Assembly (NCBI GenBank): GCA_965263335.1
Contig: CBDHHE010000001.1
Coordinates: forward strand, 4,898,001-4,962,000
DNA from: Thermohalobaculum sp965263335
GTDB lineage: Bacteria > Pseudomonadota > Alphaproteobacteria > Rhodobacterales > Rhodobacteraceae
Direction: 5' to 3'
Length of the DNA stretch: 64,000 nucleotides
Shown: piece after piece, positions 50,716-58,834 of the stretch
How the letters are laid out: each line of letters opens with the position of its first letter
Numbering within the stretch: position 1 is the first letter of the stretch
The notes under the pieces: generated by a model
Told to the model about the DNA's origin: nothing
Databases searched by the model: none
What the model saw: only the letters and a program-made list of their open reading frames with translations
Made by a program: the position numbers and the translations under genes

Positions 50716-51960
50716 ATGGCGGCGATCGTTCAGACAGGTGGGTTCGGTCTGCGCTCGGGCGGCACTGCGGGGCTGCTGTCGGGTCTGGTGTTCGGAGCGC
50801 TCGGCATGATCGTGATCGGGGTCGCGCTGGCGCTTGTGTCAGGACTGCCGACCCGTCCGCCGGTGGTGCCGGCGGCTCTGTCCGGGCTTGCGGGGGCGGT
50901 GGCGATGATGATGACGCGCGGCGATGCGCTGAGCCGGCGCCTGATATCGGCAGCCGCGATGCTCTTTGCGCATCTGGTGCTCACGGTCGCAACGCCGTTC
51001 GGTCTACCCCTTTCTGGTGGCATGATCTGGCAGCTCCTGGCCTTCGCGGCGTTCATCGCGTCGGTGACCCATGCCAACTGGCTCTGCCTGCACGATGCGC
51101 CTTTCGGCCTCGTGCGCCGGTACGACTTCGAGAAACTCCTCATTCGCATCGCGACCGGCGTGGGCTTCATCGTCTTCACGGTCTTCGTGGCGCTGCCCTT
51201 CTACGTGATGGTGATGACGAGTTTCAAAAGCCAGGCCGCTTTGCTGGCCAATCCGCTCGACTTTTCCATCGACCTCGGTCGAGAGAACCTGTTCGCCAGC
51301 TACCAGACATTGTTCACGGAGTTCAATTTCGGGACCTACATCCTGAACTCGGCCATCGTTTCGGTCTCCACCGTTGTTCTGACATTGCTGATTGCGGTCC
51401 CGGGGGCCTATGCCGTGGCGCGCCTGCGCTTTCAGGGACGCGCGTTTCTCAGTCAGTCGATCCTGCTGATCTACATGGTGCCTGCGATCGTGCTGGTCTT
51501 GCCGCTCTATGCCGTCTTCAGCCAGCTCGAGCTGCGGAACTCCATGCTTGGCCTGCTGATCGTGTATCCGGCAACCACCATTCCCGTCGCGCTCTACATG
51601 CTCCAGGGGTATTTCCGCGGTCTGCCGGCGGAGATGGAGGAGGCGGGTCTGATGGACGGGCTCTCCCGGCTTGGCGTGATCTGGAAGATCACCGTTCCCT
51701 TGAGCCTGCCGGCGATGGCCTCGGTGGCGCTCTACGTCTTCATGATTGCCTGGAACGAGTTCCTGTTCGCTTTCATGTTCCTCGATGATCCGGGAATCTT
51801 CACATTGCCGCGCGGTGTCGCATCGCTGAATTCGTCAGAGCTGCCGCGCGAAATGATGATGGCGGGCGCGGTGATCGCCACCTTGCCAATCATGGCGATG
51901 TTCCTCTGGCTCGAGCGGTTCATGGTCCAAGGGCTGGCAGCGGGAGCGGTGAAAGGATGA
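50716..51960 (+). CDS. ABC transporter permease with extra N-terminal membrane region
   Basis: 414-aa MalG/AglG-type permease. The core from about 150 is normal (SFKSQAALLANPLDF, VPGAYAVARLRFQGR, contact loop AEMEEAGLMDGLSRLGVIWKI). It is preceded by about 130 residues with four more hydrophobic segments (about 17-42, 50-66, 75-94, 104-124), not found in typical MalG-like proteins of about 280 aa. The ATG directly follows the stop of the partner permease. The extra helices may anchor or couple to another subunit. Confidence 0.9.
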   Translation: MAAIVQTGGFGLRSGGTAGLLSGLVFGALGMIVIGVALALVSGLPTRPPVVPAALSGLAGAVAMMMTRGDALSRRLISAAAMLFAHLVLTVATPFGLPLSGGMIWQLLAFAAFIASVTHANWLCLHDAPFGLVRRYDFEKLLIRIATGVGFIVFTVFVALPFYVMVMTSFKSQAALLANPLDFSIDLGRENLFASYQTLFTEFNFGTYILNSAIVSVSTVVLTLLIAVPGAYAVARLRFQGRAFLSQSILLIYMVPAIVLVLPLYAVFSQLELRNSMLGLLIVYPATTIPVALYMLQGYFRGLPAEMEEAGLMDGLSRLGVIWKITVPLSLPAMASVALYVFMIAWNEFLFAFMFLDDPGIFTLPRGVASLNSSELPREMMMAGAVIATLPIMAMFLWLERFMVQGLAAGAVKG

Positions 51961-53228
51961 AAGTGCTCGACCTCGATCAGATGGCTGTCGAAATCCTGCT
52001 TGCCAATGACAGGGGCGGGTACACCCAGCCCACGGCGCGGCTCTATCCCTATCAGTGGAACTGGGACAGCGCCCTGTCCGCCTTGGGCTTCGCCGAGTTT
52101 GACCTCGACCGGGCATGGCGTGAACTCGAGACATTGTTCGAAGGTCAGTGGCCGAACGGTATGGTGCCGCACATCATCTTCCGCAGTGACGATCCCGACT
52201 ACTTCCCGGGTCCCACAGTTTGGGGATCGGGGACGGAACCGCCGAGCTCGGGGCACTCGCAGCCGGCCGTCGCGACAACCGTGGCGCTTGATCTCTATCG
52301 CAAGGACCCCAAGGCCGGGGAGCCGCGGTTGCGCGCGCTTTTCCCCAAGCTGTTCGCCTGGCACGACTGGTTCCACCGGGCGCGCGATCCCGACGGGTTG
52401 GGCGTCATCATCGCGACGCATCCCTGGGAGACAGGTCGGGACAACTCACCGGACTGGGATGCGGCGATGGCGGCGATCGTGCCGACGGGCGTCCAGCCCT
52501 ACGTGCGCCGCGATACGGCACATGTCGACGCCGAGATGCGGCCGACACAGGAAGACTATGACCGCTTCCTCTACATGGTCGAGTGGGGGCGGCGCACCGG
52601 ATGGGCGCATGAGCAGATCACCCGGGAAGGGCCCTTTGCCGTCGCGGACCCCGGGCTCACCTTCATTCTCCTGCGCGCTGACAGGGATCTCCAGACCATC
52701 GCCACCTTGCTTGGCGCGAACGTCCAGGCGAACCGCATTGCCGCCTGGATCGACGCGGCTGAAGCCGGATCAGAGTATCTCTGGTCGGGCGACCTGGGGG
52801 CCTATGTGGCGCGGGACGTGCGTACAGGGGCATTTGGGCAAGGCGTGTCCAGTGTGGCCTTCCTGTCATTCTATGCGGGTCTGCTGGACAGCCGGACGGA
52901 AGGCCCGTTGCTTGCGACGCTTGACCGGATTGTCGCCTCAGCGCGCTACATGGTGCCGAGCTATGATCCGGGCGCTCAGGGATACGATCCCAAGCGCTAC
53001 TGGCGCGGCCCGGTGTGGGGTGTGGTGAACTATCTCATCGGGCGCGGGCTCGAGGAGTGCGGGCACGAGAAACGTGCCGAACGTGTCCGCACCGACACGC
53101 GGCGGTTGATCGAGAACGCCGGTTTTCAGGAGTACTACGACCCCTCCGACGGTGCGGGTTGCGGCGGGGGCGACTTTTCGTGGACGGCTGCAGTCTGGCT
53201 GTCTTGGGCAGGCGGGGCTGCGGGCTGA
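51957..53228 (+). CDS. GH63-like (alpha,alpha)6-barrel glycoside hydrolase
   Basis: 423-aa cytosolic hydrolase of the GH63/MGH1 clan, which includes glucosylglycerate and mannosylglycerate hydrolases. Signature areas: YPYQWNWDSALSALGFAEFD, WPNGMVPHIIFRSDD, ATHPWETGRDNSPDWDAAM, KRYWRGPVWGVVNYLIGRGL, and YYDPSDGAGCGGGDFSWTAA with the likely catalytic Glu just before. No signal peptide, so it acts on imported substrate. Overlaps the permease stop and precedes the ATPase gene. A compatible-solute glycoside is the best guess for substrate. Confidence 0.87.
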   Translation: MKVLDLDQMAVEILLANDRGGYTQPTARLYPYQWNWDSALSALGFAEFDLDRAWRELETLFEGQWPNGMVPHIIFRSDDPDYFPGPTVWGSGTEPPSSGHSQPAVATTVALDLYRKDPKAGEPRLRALFPKLFAWHDWFHRARDPDGLGVIIATHPWETGRDNSPDWDAAMAAIVPTGVQPYVRRDTAHVDAEMRPTQEDYDRFLYMVEWGRRTGWAHEQITREGPFAVADPGLTFILLRADRDLQTIATLLGANVQANRIAAWIDAAEAGSEYLWSGDLGAYVARDVRTGAFGQGVSSVAFLSFYAGLLDSRTEGPLLATLDRIVASARYMVPSYDPGAQGYDPKRYWRGPVWGVVNYLIGRGLEECGHEKRAERVRTDTRRLIENAGFQEYYDPSDGAGCGGGDFSWTAAVWLSWAGGAAG

Positions 53229-53237
53229 GGGGGAGCG

Positions 53238-54266
53238 ATGGGAGCGATCCGGCTACAGGCGGTCGAGAAGTGGTTCGGACAGGTTCAGGTCATCAAGGGG
53301 ATCGATCTCGACATCGATGATGGGGAGTTCGTGATCTTCGTCGGTCCCTCTGGATGTGGGAAGTCGACCTTGCTGCGCCTGATTTCTGGCCTCGAGGAGG
53401 CAAGCCGCGGCACGATCAGCATCGATGGGCGGGATGTGACAGCCGAGCCGCCGTCGGGGCGCGGTCTGGCCATGGTGTTCCAGTCCTATGCGCTCTATCC
53501 GCATATGACCGTGGCGGAGAACATGGGATTCGCCCTCAAGACCGCGGGGGCGCCGAGGACTGAAATTGCCGCGAAGGTCGGTGATGCCGCCAGGATACTG
53601 AAGCTCGAGGCGTTGCTAGACCGTCGGCCAAAGGATCTGTCCGGCGGGCAGCGTCAGCGCGTTGCGATCGGTCGCTCGATCGTGCGCGAACCGTCTGCGT
53701 TCCTGTTCGACGAGCCCCTGTCAAATCTCGATGCGGCGCTGCGCGTGGACATGCGCTTCGAAATCGCCAAGCTGCACCAGTCGCTTGCGGCGACGATGGT
53801 CTATGTCACCCATGATCAGGTCGAGGCGATGACACTGGCCGACAAGATCGTCGTGCTGAATGCGGGACAGATCGAGCAGGCAGGCAGCCCTCGCGCGCTT
53901 TACGAGCGACCGGTGAACCGCTTTGTCGCACAGTTCATTGGCAGTCCGAAAATGAACGTGCTCCCGGTCAGGGCGGATGGTGCCCAGCTTCCGTTGCCCG
54001 GCGTGCCCGGCGCGGCGGATCTGGCCGGCATGCGTCCGGAGCACATCGGTATAGCAATGCCGAACGAGCCGGGCCTGCCTGGTCGCGTGGAGGTCAGCGA
54101 GTATGTCGGTGCAGACACCATCCACTATGTCGACTGCGGCGGGTTCGGCACGCTCACGGTGCGCCAGATCGGCAGCACCGACATCGGGCCCGGCAGCGAG
54201 ATCGTTCTGCAGCCTGATCCATCTCGTGTGATGTACTTCAATGCCGACGGGCTGCGGCTCGACTAG
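53238..54266 (+). CDS. ABC transporter ATP-binding protein (MalK/UgpC type)
   Basis: 342-aa ATPase of the glycoside importer: Walker A GPSGCGKSTLLRLI, Q-loop VFQSYALYPHMT, signature LSGGQRQRVAIGRSI, Walker B AFLFDEPLSNLDA, His MVYVTHDQVEA, and a MalK-like tail with FIGSPKMNVLPV and GMRPEHIGIA. GGGGGAGCG precedes ATG 53238. Last gene of the operon LacI-binding protein-two permeases-hydrolase-ATPase. Its stop overlaps the convergent TetR gene. Confidence 0.93.
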   Translation: MGAIRLQAVEKWFGQVQVIKGIDLDIDDGEFVIFVGPSGCGKSTLLRLISGLEEASRGTISIDGRDVTAEPPSGRGLAMVFQSYALYPHMTVAENMGFALKTAGAPRTEIAAKVGDAARILKLEALLDRRPKDLSGGQRQRVAIGRSIVREPSAFLFDEPLSNLDAALRVDMRFEIAKLHQSLAATMVYVTHDQVEAMTLADKIVVLNAGQIEQAGSPRALYERPVNRFVAQFIGSPKMNVLPVRADGAQLPLPGVPGAADLAGMRPEHIGIAMPNEPGLPGRVEVSEYVGADTIHYVDCGGFGTLTVRQIGSTDIGPGSEIVLQPDPSRVMYFNADGLRLD

Positions 54267-54805
54267 ATCGTTGCGGTCGAGAGGGCGCGAGCGCCTGCGG
54301 CGGCCCGCGCGAAGTGACTGCCGTCGCGAGTTGCCCCTGAGATGATCAACGCGCCTTGCAGGATCGCAAGGATTGACTCGGCCCGTGTGTCCGCACGCGG
54401 GTCTCCGGAAAAGCTGTTACGCAGCCAGGCGAGACTGCCGTCCAGGAAGCGCTGTGTTGCCTCAGCGACCTTGTTCGGAAGGCTGATCGATTCGGCCGAC
54501 AGCATGGCGCAGAGACAAATTCGCTCCCCTTCAGCGAAGGCATCCGAATGGAGTGTGATCAGTGCCTCGACACGGGCGGCTGGATCCGAGATTCCGTCGG
54601 TTGCCGCCTCGAGCGTCTCGAACTGTCGTTTGGTGTAGCGCTCCATGAGTGCCGCGCCCAAATCCTCCTTCTGGGGAAAGTGGTAGTGGACCGAGGCGCT
54701 CTTTACGCCGACATCGCTCGCCACGTCTCGAAACGACGTCGCGTTGTAGCCGACCGCCCGCATCCGGGCTTCTGCAGCATCGAGGATTTTCTCGCGTATG
54801 CTCAT
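54263..54805 (-). CDS. TetR-family transcriptional regulator
   Basis: 180-aa TetR repressor: HTH REKILDAAEARMRAVGYNAT, SFRDVASDVGVKSASVHYHF, PQKEDLGAALMERY; ligand domain with ERICLCAMLSAESISLPNKV resembling AcuR/NemR-like regulators of electrophile response. ATG 54805; the frame is open further back but that part is antisense to the GST and cupin genes. Divergent from the glutathione S-transferase gene with two palindromes in the 99-bp gap, so it likely represses the GST-cupin operon and itself. Confidence 0.92.
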   Translation of the reverse strand: MSIREKILDAAEARMRAVGYNATSFRDVASDVGVKSASVHYHFPQKEDLGAALMERYTKRQFETLEAATDGISDPAARVEALITLHSDAFAEGERICLCAMLSAESISLPNKVAEATQRFLDGSLAWLRNSFSGDPRADTRAESILAILQGALIISGATRDGSHFARAAAGARALSTATI

Positions 54806-54816
54806 CACTAAACTCC

Positions 54817-54830
54817 CTATCAGTAGATAG
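54817..54830. promoter_or_regulatory. Palindromic box near the TetR gene
   Basis: CTATCAGTAGATAG has arms CTATC and GATAG around four bases. It shares the CTATC/GATAG half-sites with the box at 54864-54881. Placed 12 bp upstream of the TetR start, it is a probable autoregulatory site. Confidence 0.65.
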
Positions 54831-54863
54831 GGGATTGACATCGGGCAGGCAATGCTCAAATAT

Positions 54864-54881
54864 CTACCTATCGATAGATAG
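54864..54881. promoter_or_regulatory. TetR-type operator before the GST gene
   Basis: CTACCTATCGATAGATAG is an 18-bp dyad with 8 of 9 positions symmetrical and a perfect core CTATCGATAG. It lies 23 bp before the GST start and 34 bp from the other box, so both divergent promoters can be covered. Confidence 0.75.
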
Positions 54882-54904
54882 AAATTCACACTCAGGAGAG
54901 CCTG

Positions 54905-55537
54905 ATGACCGACGCCAAGATGAAGATCTATGATGTTCCCGGCTTCCCGAACCCGCTGCGCGTGCGGGTGGCCCTTGCCGAGAAGGGGTTGACCGACCAT
55001 GTCGAGTTTGTGCCGGTGGATGTGATGGGCGGCGAACACCGGACACCGGCGTTTCGAGAAAAGAATCCGTCGGGCGCCGTGCCCGTTCTCGAACTGGCGG
55101 ATGGGACGTGCCTGTCCGAGTGTTCGGCCATTACGGAGTATCTCGATCACGTCGACGGTCAGCCGACGCTCACCGGACGCACGGCGCAGGAACGCGGTGA
55201 GATCGCGATGCGCCAGCGAAAGGCAGAAGCGGATGTGATGGATGCGGTCGGCGCTTACTTCCACCATGCAACGCCCGGACTGGGGCCTGATATCGAAGGC
55301 GAGCAGTTTCAGGACTTCGGGAATGCCCAGCGTCGGCGCGCAGAAGCTGCGTTCGAACAGTTCGATGCCCTCCTGAGCGAGCGCGACTATGTTGCCGGAG
55401 ATTTCTCGGTGGCGGACATCACCCTTGCGGCTGGTCTCGTCTTTGCCGATTTTGCAAAGATCGAGGTTCCTGGCCATCTCACCAATCTGCAGGCCTGGCG
55501 CCAGCGGGTCATGGCCCGTCCGAGCTTCGCCAGCTAG
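54905..55537 (+). CDS. Glutathione S-transferase
   Basis: 210-aa cytosolic GST. Thioredoxin-like N-terminus with NPSGAVPVLEL (cis-Pro) and the Glu/Ser glutathione motif SECSAITEYLD; helical C-terminal domain with DYVAGDFSVADITLAAGLVF (N-capping box). The N-terminal Ser of FPNPLRV is the likely thiol-activating position, though Pro-Asn-Pro is unusual. Downstream cupin is probably cotranscribed; the divergent TetR suggests induction by an electrophile or aromatic compound. Confidence 0.92.
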   Translation: MTDAKMKIYDVPGFPNPLRVRVALAEKGLTDHVEFVPVDVMGGEHRTPAFREKNPSGAVPVLELADGTCLSECSAITEYLDHVDGQPTLTGRTAQERGEIAMRQRKAEADVMDAVGAYFHHATPGLGPDIEGEQFQDFGNAQRRRAEAAFEQFDALLSERDYVAGDFSVADITLAAGLVFADFAKIEVPGHLTNLQAWRQRVMARPSFAS

Positions 55538-55562
55538 GACTGTTCTGAACAGGAGAAGCCCC

Positions 55563-56246
55563 ATGTCAGTCTCAACGATCCATGAAGACTTCACGCAACG
55601 TGCGGCGGTGCATGCGGCGCATGCCGAGTGGATCCCATCGCCGATGGCAGGCGTCGACCGCAAGCCGCTGGACCGGATCGGCGGTGAGGTCGCCCGAGCG
55701 ACCACCATCGTGCGATATGCGCCGGGCAGCGCCTTCTCGGCGCATGTGCACACGGGTGGCGAGGAGTTTCTGGTGCTCGATGGCGTGTTTCAGGACGAGC
55801 ATGGGGATTTTCCCGCTGGCACATACGTGCGCAATCCTCCGACGACACGTCATACGCCGGCGTCCAAGGATGGCTGCGTCATCCTCGTGAAGCTCTGGCA
55901 GTTCGATCCTGAAGACCGCAATCAGTTCCGTGTTGATGCGGATGAGATGGAGTTCGCGCCATCGCGGGATGGTGTGGAGGCGGCACTGCTGCATCGGGAC
56001 GACAACGAAGAAGTGCGGATGGAACGCTGGGCGCCGAATGCGCGGGTAACGCTGCCGGCGCAGGACGGGCTCGAGGTGTTCGTGACGAGCGGCGGGTTTC
56101 GTGAAGCAGGCGAGGACTTCGCAGACTGGTCCTGGTTGCGTCTTCCGAAGGGGTCGGCGCTGGAGGCTGTGGCTGGGCCTGAAGGGGCCACGGTCTGGAT
56201 GAAGCTTGGCCATCTGGTGCAGACCCCGACGGGGCCCAACACCTGA
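55563..56246 (+). CDS. ChrR-like cupin protein
   Basis: 227-aa protein with two cupin domains of the ChrR/anti-ECF type. The first has the metal motif FSAHVHTGGEEFLVLDGVFQ and later GTYVRNPPTTRHTP; the second (from about 130) has MERWAPNARVTLPAQDGLEV but weaker metal ligands. It lacks the N-terminal zinc anti-sigma domain of ChrR, so it is not an anti-sigma factor; it may be an oxygenase- or isomerase-like enzyme, or a sensor. ATG 55563 with AGGAGAAG upstream. Follows the GST by 25 bp. Confidence 0.85.
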   Translation: MSVSTIHEDFTQRAAVHAAHAEWIPSPMAGVDRKPLDRIGGEVARATTIVRYAPGSAFSAHVHTGGEEFLVLDGVFQDEHGDFPAGTYVRNPPTTRHTPASKDGCVILVKLWQFDPEDRNQFRVDADEMEFAPSRDGVEAALLHRDDNEEVRMERWAPNARVTLPAQDGLEVFVTSGGFREAGEDFADWSWLRLPKGSALEAVAGPEGATVWMKLGHLVQTPTGPNT

Positions 56247-56434
56247 TCGATCCTCGACCGGGCCGTCGGACATGCGGCCCGGTCAACGACCATCGCCGAT
56301 CTGCCGTTTGCAAAGATTTTGTGACGCCGGGTGCTCGGCATTGCTCGAATCTGAGTTTTGTGAATTCGTGCCGCACGTTGAGAAGAGGTACCGCAGCGAC
56401 AGCTCGGGCCCTTCGCAAGCGGGGACGGCAAGGC

Positions 56435-57445
56435 ATGGCCAGGATTGCGATCAACGGACTGGGACGCATCGGCAAGCTGGTGCTGCGGGCGTTGATCGAG
56501 GATGGCGTGCGCGGCGAACTCGTTCTCCTGAACGATGTCTCTGGTGACCCTGCGCAGCACGCCCAGCTTCTCGAGTTCGACACGATCCACGGCCGCTGGC
56601 CCGCGACGTTCGGGTGGGATGACGAGAGCGTTTCGGTCGACAGTCACCACATGAAGCTCGCCAAGGCCTCCACGATCGACGAGCTGGAGCTCGGTTCGCT
56701 GGGAATTGACCTCGTCGTCGACTGCACCGGCGTCTTCAAGACGCCCGCCAAAGTCCAGCCCTACTACGATGCAGGTGCGCGCAAGGTTGTTGTCTCGGCA
56801 CCTATCAAGGATGCGCCGGCGCTCAACCTCGTCTACGGCGTGAACCACGATCTCTACGACCCGGCGGAGCATCATTTGGTGACCGCGGCGAGCTGCACGA
56901 CCAATTGCCTGGCACCGGTCGTCAAGGTCATCCACACGGAGCTCGGCATCGAGCACGGGATGATCACCACCATCCACGATGTCACGAACACGCAGACCAT
57001 CGTCGATCGCCCCGCGAAGGATCCCCGCCGTGCACGCTCGGCGCTCAACTCGCTGATCCCCACGACCACGGGGTCCGCCACAGCCATCACGCTCATCTAT
57101 CCCGAGCTGACGGGCCGGCTGAACGGGCATGCGGTTCGGGTGCCCGTTCTGAATGCGTCGTTGACCGATTGCGTCTTTGAGGTGAAGCGCCAGACCTCAG
57201 CCGAGGAAGTCAATGCACTCTTCCGGCGATATGCGGAAGGTGAGCTCAAGGGCATTCTCGGGTACGAGACGCGACCGCTGGTCTCTGCGGACTATCTGAA
57301 CGACCCGCGCTCGAGCATCGTCGACGGCCCCATGACGATGGTCACCAATGGCACGCAGGTGAAGGTCTTCGCCTGGTACGACAACGAATGGGGTTATGCG
57401 CGTCGACTCGCCGACATCGTTCGAATGGTGGCGGAGCACATGTGA
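56435..57445 (+). CDS. gap: Glyceraldehyde-3-phosphate dehydrogenase, ArsJ-associated
   Basis: 336-aa GAPDH. NAD-binding INGLGRIGKLVLRALIE, catalytic Cys in AASCTTNCLAP, His in the usual downstream region (TTTGSATAITLIYPELTGRL) and the C-terminal WYDNEWGYARRLAD. Immediately followed by arsJ with a one-base overlap (TGATG). In known gap-arsJ pairs GAPDH uses arsenate instead of phosphate to make 1-arseno-3-phosphoglycerate, which ArsJ exports. ATG 56435 is used; the frame extends upstream without a good start. No arsR or arsC is present in the window. Confidence 0.95.
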   Translation: MARIAINGLGRIGKLVLRALIEDGVRGELVLLNDVSGDPAQHAQLLEFDTIHGRWPATFGWDDESVSVDSHHMKLAKASTIDELELGSLGIDLVVDCTGVFKTPAKVQPYYDAGARKVVVSAPIKDAPALNLVYGVNHDLYDPAEHHLVTAASCTTNCLAPVVKVIHTELGIEHGMITTIHDVTNTQTIVDRPAKDPRRARSALNSLIPTTTGSATAITLIYPELTGRLNGHAVRVPVLNASLTDCVFEVKRQTSAEEVNALFRRYAEGELKGILGYETRPLVSADYLNDPRSSIVDGPMTMVTNGTQVKVFAWYDNEWGYARRLADIVRMVAEHM

Positions 57446-58719
57446 TGGCTGAGACATCGCGCCCGCGCCCTGACGGCTTCGGCGCCTATGTTGCTGTTAC
57501 AGCAGCATACTGGGCGTTCATGCTGACAGACGGCGCGCTGCGCATGCTGGTCCTGCTCCACTTCCACACCCTTGGCTTCTCTCCGGTTCAGCTCGCCTAT
57601 CTGTTTTTGCTCTACGAGCTGATGGGGGTGATCACGAACCTCTCGGCCGGTTGGATCGCAGCGCGCTTCGGATTGACCCGCACTCTCTACGCAGGCCTGG
57701 CCATTCAGGTGGCCGCGCTCTGGGCGCTGGCTCAGCTCGATCCGGGCTGGACGCTGATCGGCTCGGTGGTGTTCGTGATGGCCGTGCAAGGCGCCTCCGG
57801 CGTTGCCAAGGACCTCGCCAAGATGAGCTCGAAGAGCGCGGTCAAGATCCTCGCGCCTCCCGAGCAAGAAGGCGCATTGTTCCGGTGGGTGGCGCTGCTC
57901 ACGGGATCAAAGAACGCCGTGAAAGGGCTTGGCTTCCTGCTGGGCGCGGTGCTTCTGGGCACTGTCGGCTTTCATGCCTCGGTGCTCGGGATGGCCGTGG
58001 CATTGGCGTTGATCCTGGCTGCCGTGGTGGCTCTGATGCCGAGCGGGCTGCCTTCCGGCAGGAAATCCGCCAAGTTCCGGGAGGCCTTTTCAAAGGACCC
58101 GAATGTGAACCATCTGAGTGCGGCGCGCCTGTTCTTGTTCGGCGCCCGCGACACCTGGTTCGTGGTCGGGATCCCGATCTACTTCTATGCCGTTCTTTCC
58201 GACGGCACCGAGGCGGGAAACCGTTCCGCGTTCTTTCTCATCGGCAGCTTCATGGCGATCTGGATCATCGGCTATGGCTTCGTCCAGGCAAAGGCGCCCA
58301 GCCTTCTGAAGGCGGAAGGCAAGTCCGTTGCCGAGACTGTATCGCTTGCACGATTCTGGGTTGGCGTGTTGACGGCGATTCCACTCGTGCTGGCCGGTTT
58401 CGTTTGGATCGCTGACAGCGGTGAGCCACCGATCTGGTTAACGAGCACACTGGTCGTTGGACTCTTGGCATTCGGGGTCGTGTTTGCCCTCAACTCGGCC
58501 CTTCATTCGTACCTCATTTTGGCGTTTTCGAGCGCTGGCCGTGTCACGATGGACGTGGGATTCTACTACATGTCCAACGCGGCCGGGCGGCTCGTGGGCA
58601 CACTGTTGTCAGGTTTGAGCTACCAGGTGGGCGGTTTGACATTATGCCTCGCATGTTCGGCAGCAATGCTTGGAACGAGTTACGCCATGGCGCGTAAGCT
58701 CGATCAGATGACCGGCTGA
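57445..58719 (+). CDS. arsJ: Organoarsenical efflux MFS transporter ArsJ
   Basis: 424-aa, 12-helix MFS protein with ArsJ features: AAYWAFMLTDGALRMLVLLH, FLLYELMGVITNLSAGWIAA, GASGVAKDLAKMSSKSAVKI, FRWVALLTGSKNAVKGLGF and YYMSNAAGRLVGTLLSGLSY. Exports 1-arseno-3-phosphoglycerate, which decays to arsenate outside. The GAPDH gene overlaps its start, matching the characterised Pseudomonas pair. A short hairpin (CACACG 58741-58746, CGTGTG 58751-58756) follows the stop. Confidence 0.94.
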   Translation: MAETSRPRPDGFGAYVAVTAAYWAFMLTDGALRMLVLLHFHTLGFSPVQLAYLFLLYELMGVITNLSAGWIAARFGLTRTLYAGLAIQVAALWALAQLDPGWTLIGSVVFVMAVQGASGVAKDLAKMSSKSAVKILAPPEQEGALFRWVALLTGSKNAVKGLGFLLGAVLLGTVGFHASVLGMAVALALILAAVVALMPSGLPSGRKSAKFREAFSKDPNVNHLSAARLFLFGARDTWFVVGIPIYFYAVLSDGTEAGNRSAFFLIGSFMAIWIIGYGFVQAKAPSLLKAEGKSVAETVSLARFWVGVLTAIPLVLAGFVWIADSGEPPIWLTSTLVVGLLAFGVVFALNSALHSYLILAFSSAGRVTMDVGFYYMSNAAGRLVGTLLSGLSYQVGGLTLCLACSAAMLGTSYAMARKLDQMTG

Positions 58720-58834
58720 GCGGAAAAGCCAACTGTCGCGCACACGCAGTCGTGTGTGTCCAACTCGCAAAATGTGCTAAATTCAAGTGTAGAAACTCAG
58801 CGCGGCGAGTTGGTGCCTTGAGGAGATGAGTGCG

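Noticed and set aside
55563..56246. ChrR anti-sigma factor
   Set aside because: Only the cupin part is present; the N-terminal zinc-binding anti-sigma domain is missing and no sigma gene is adjacent.
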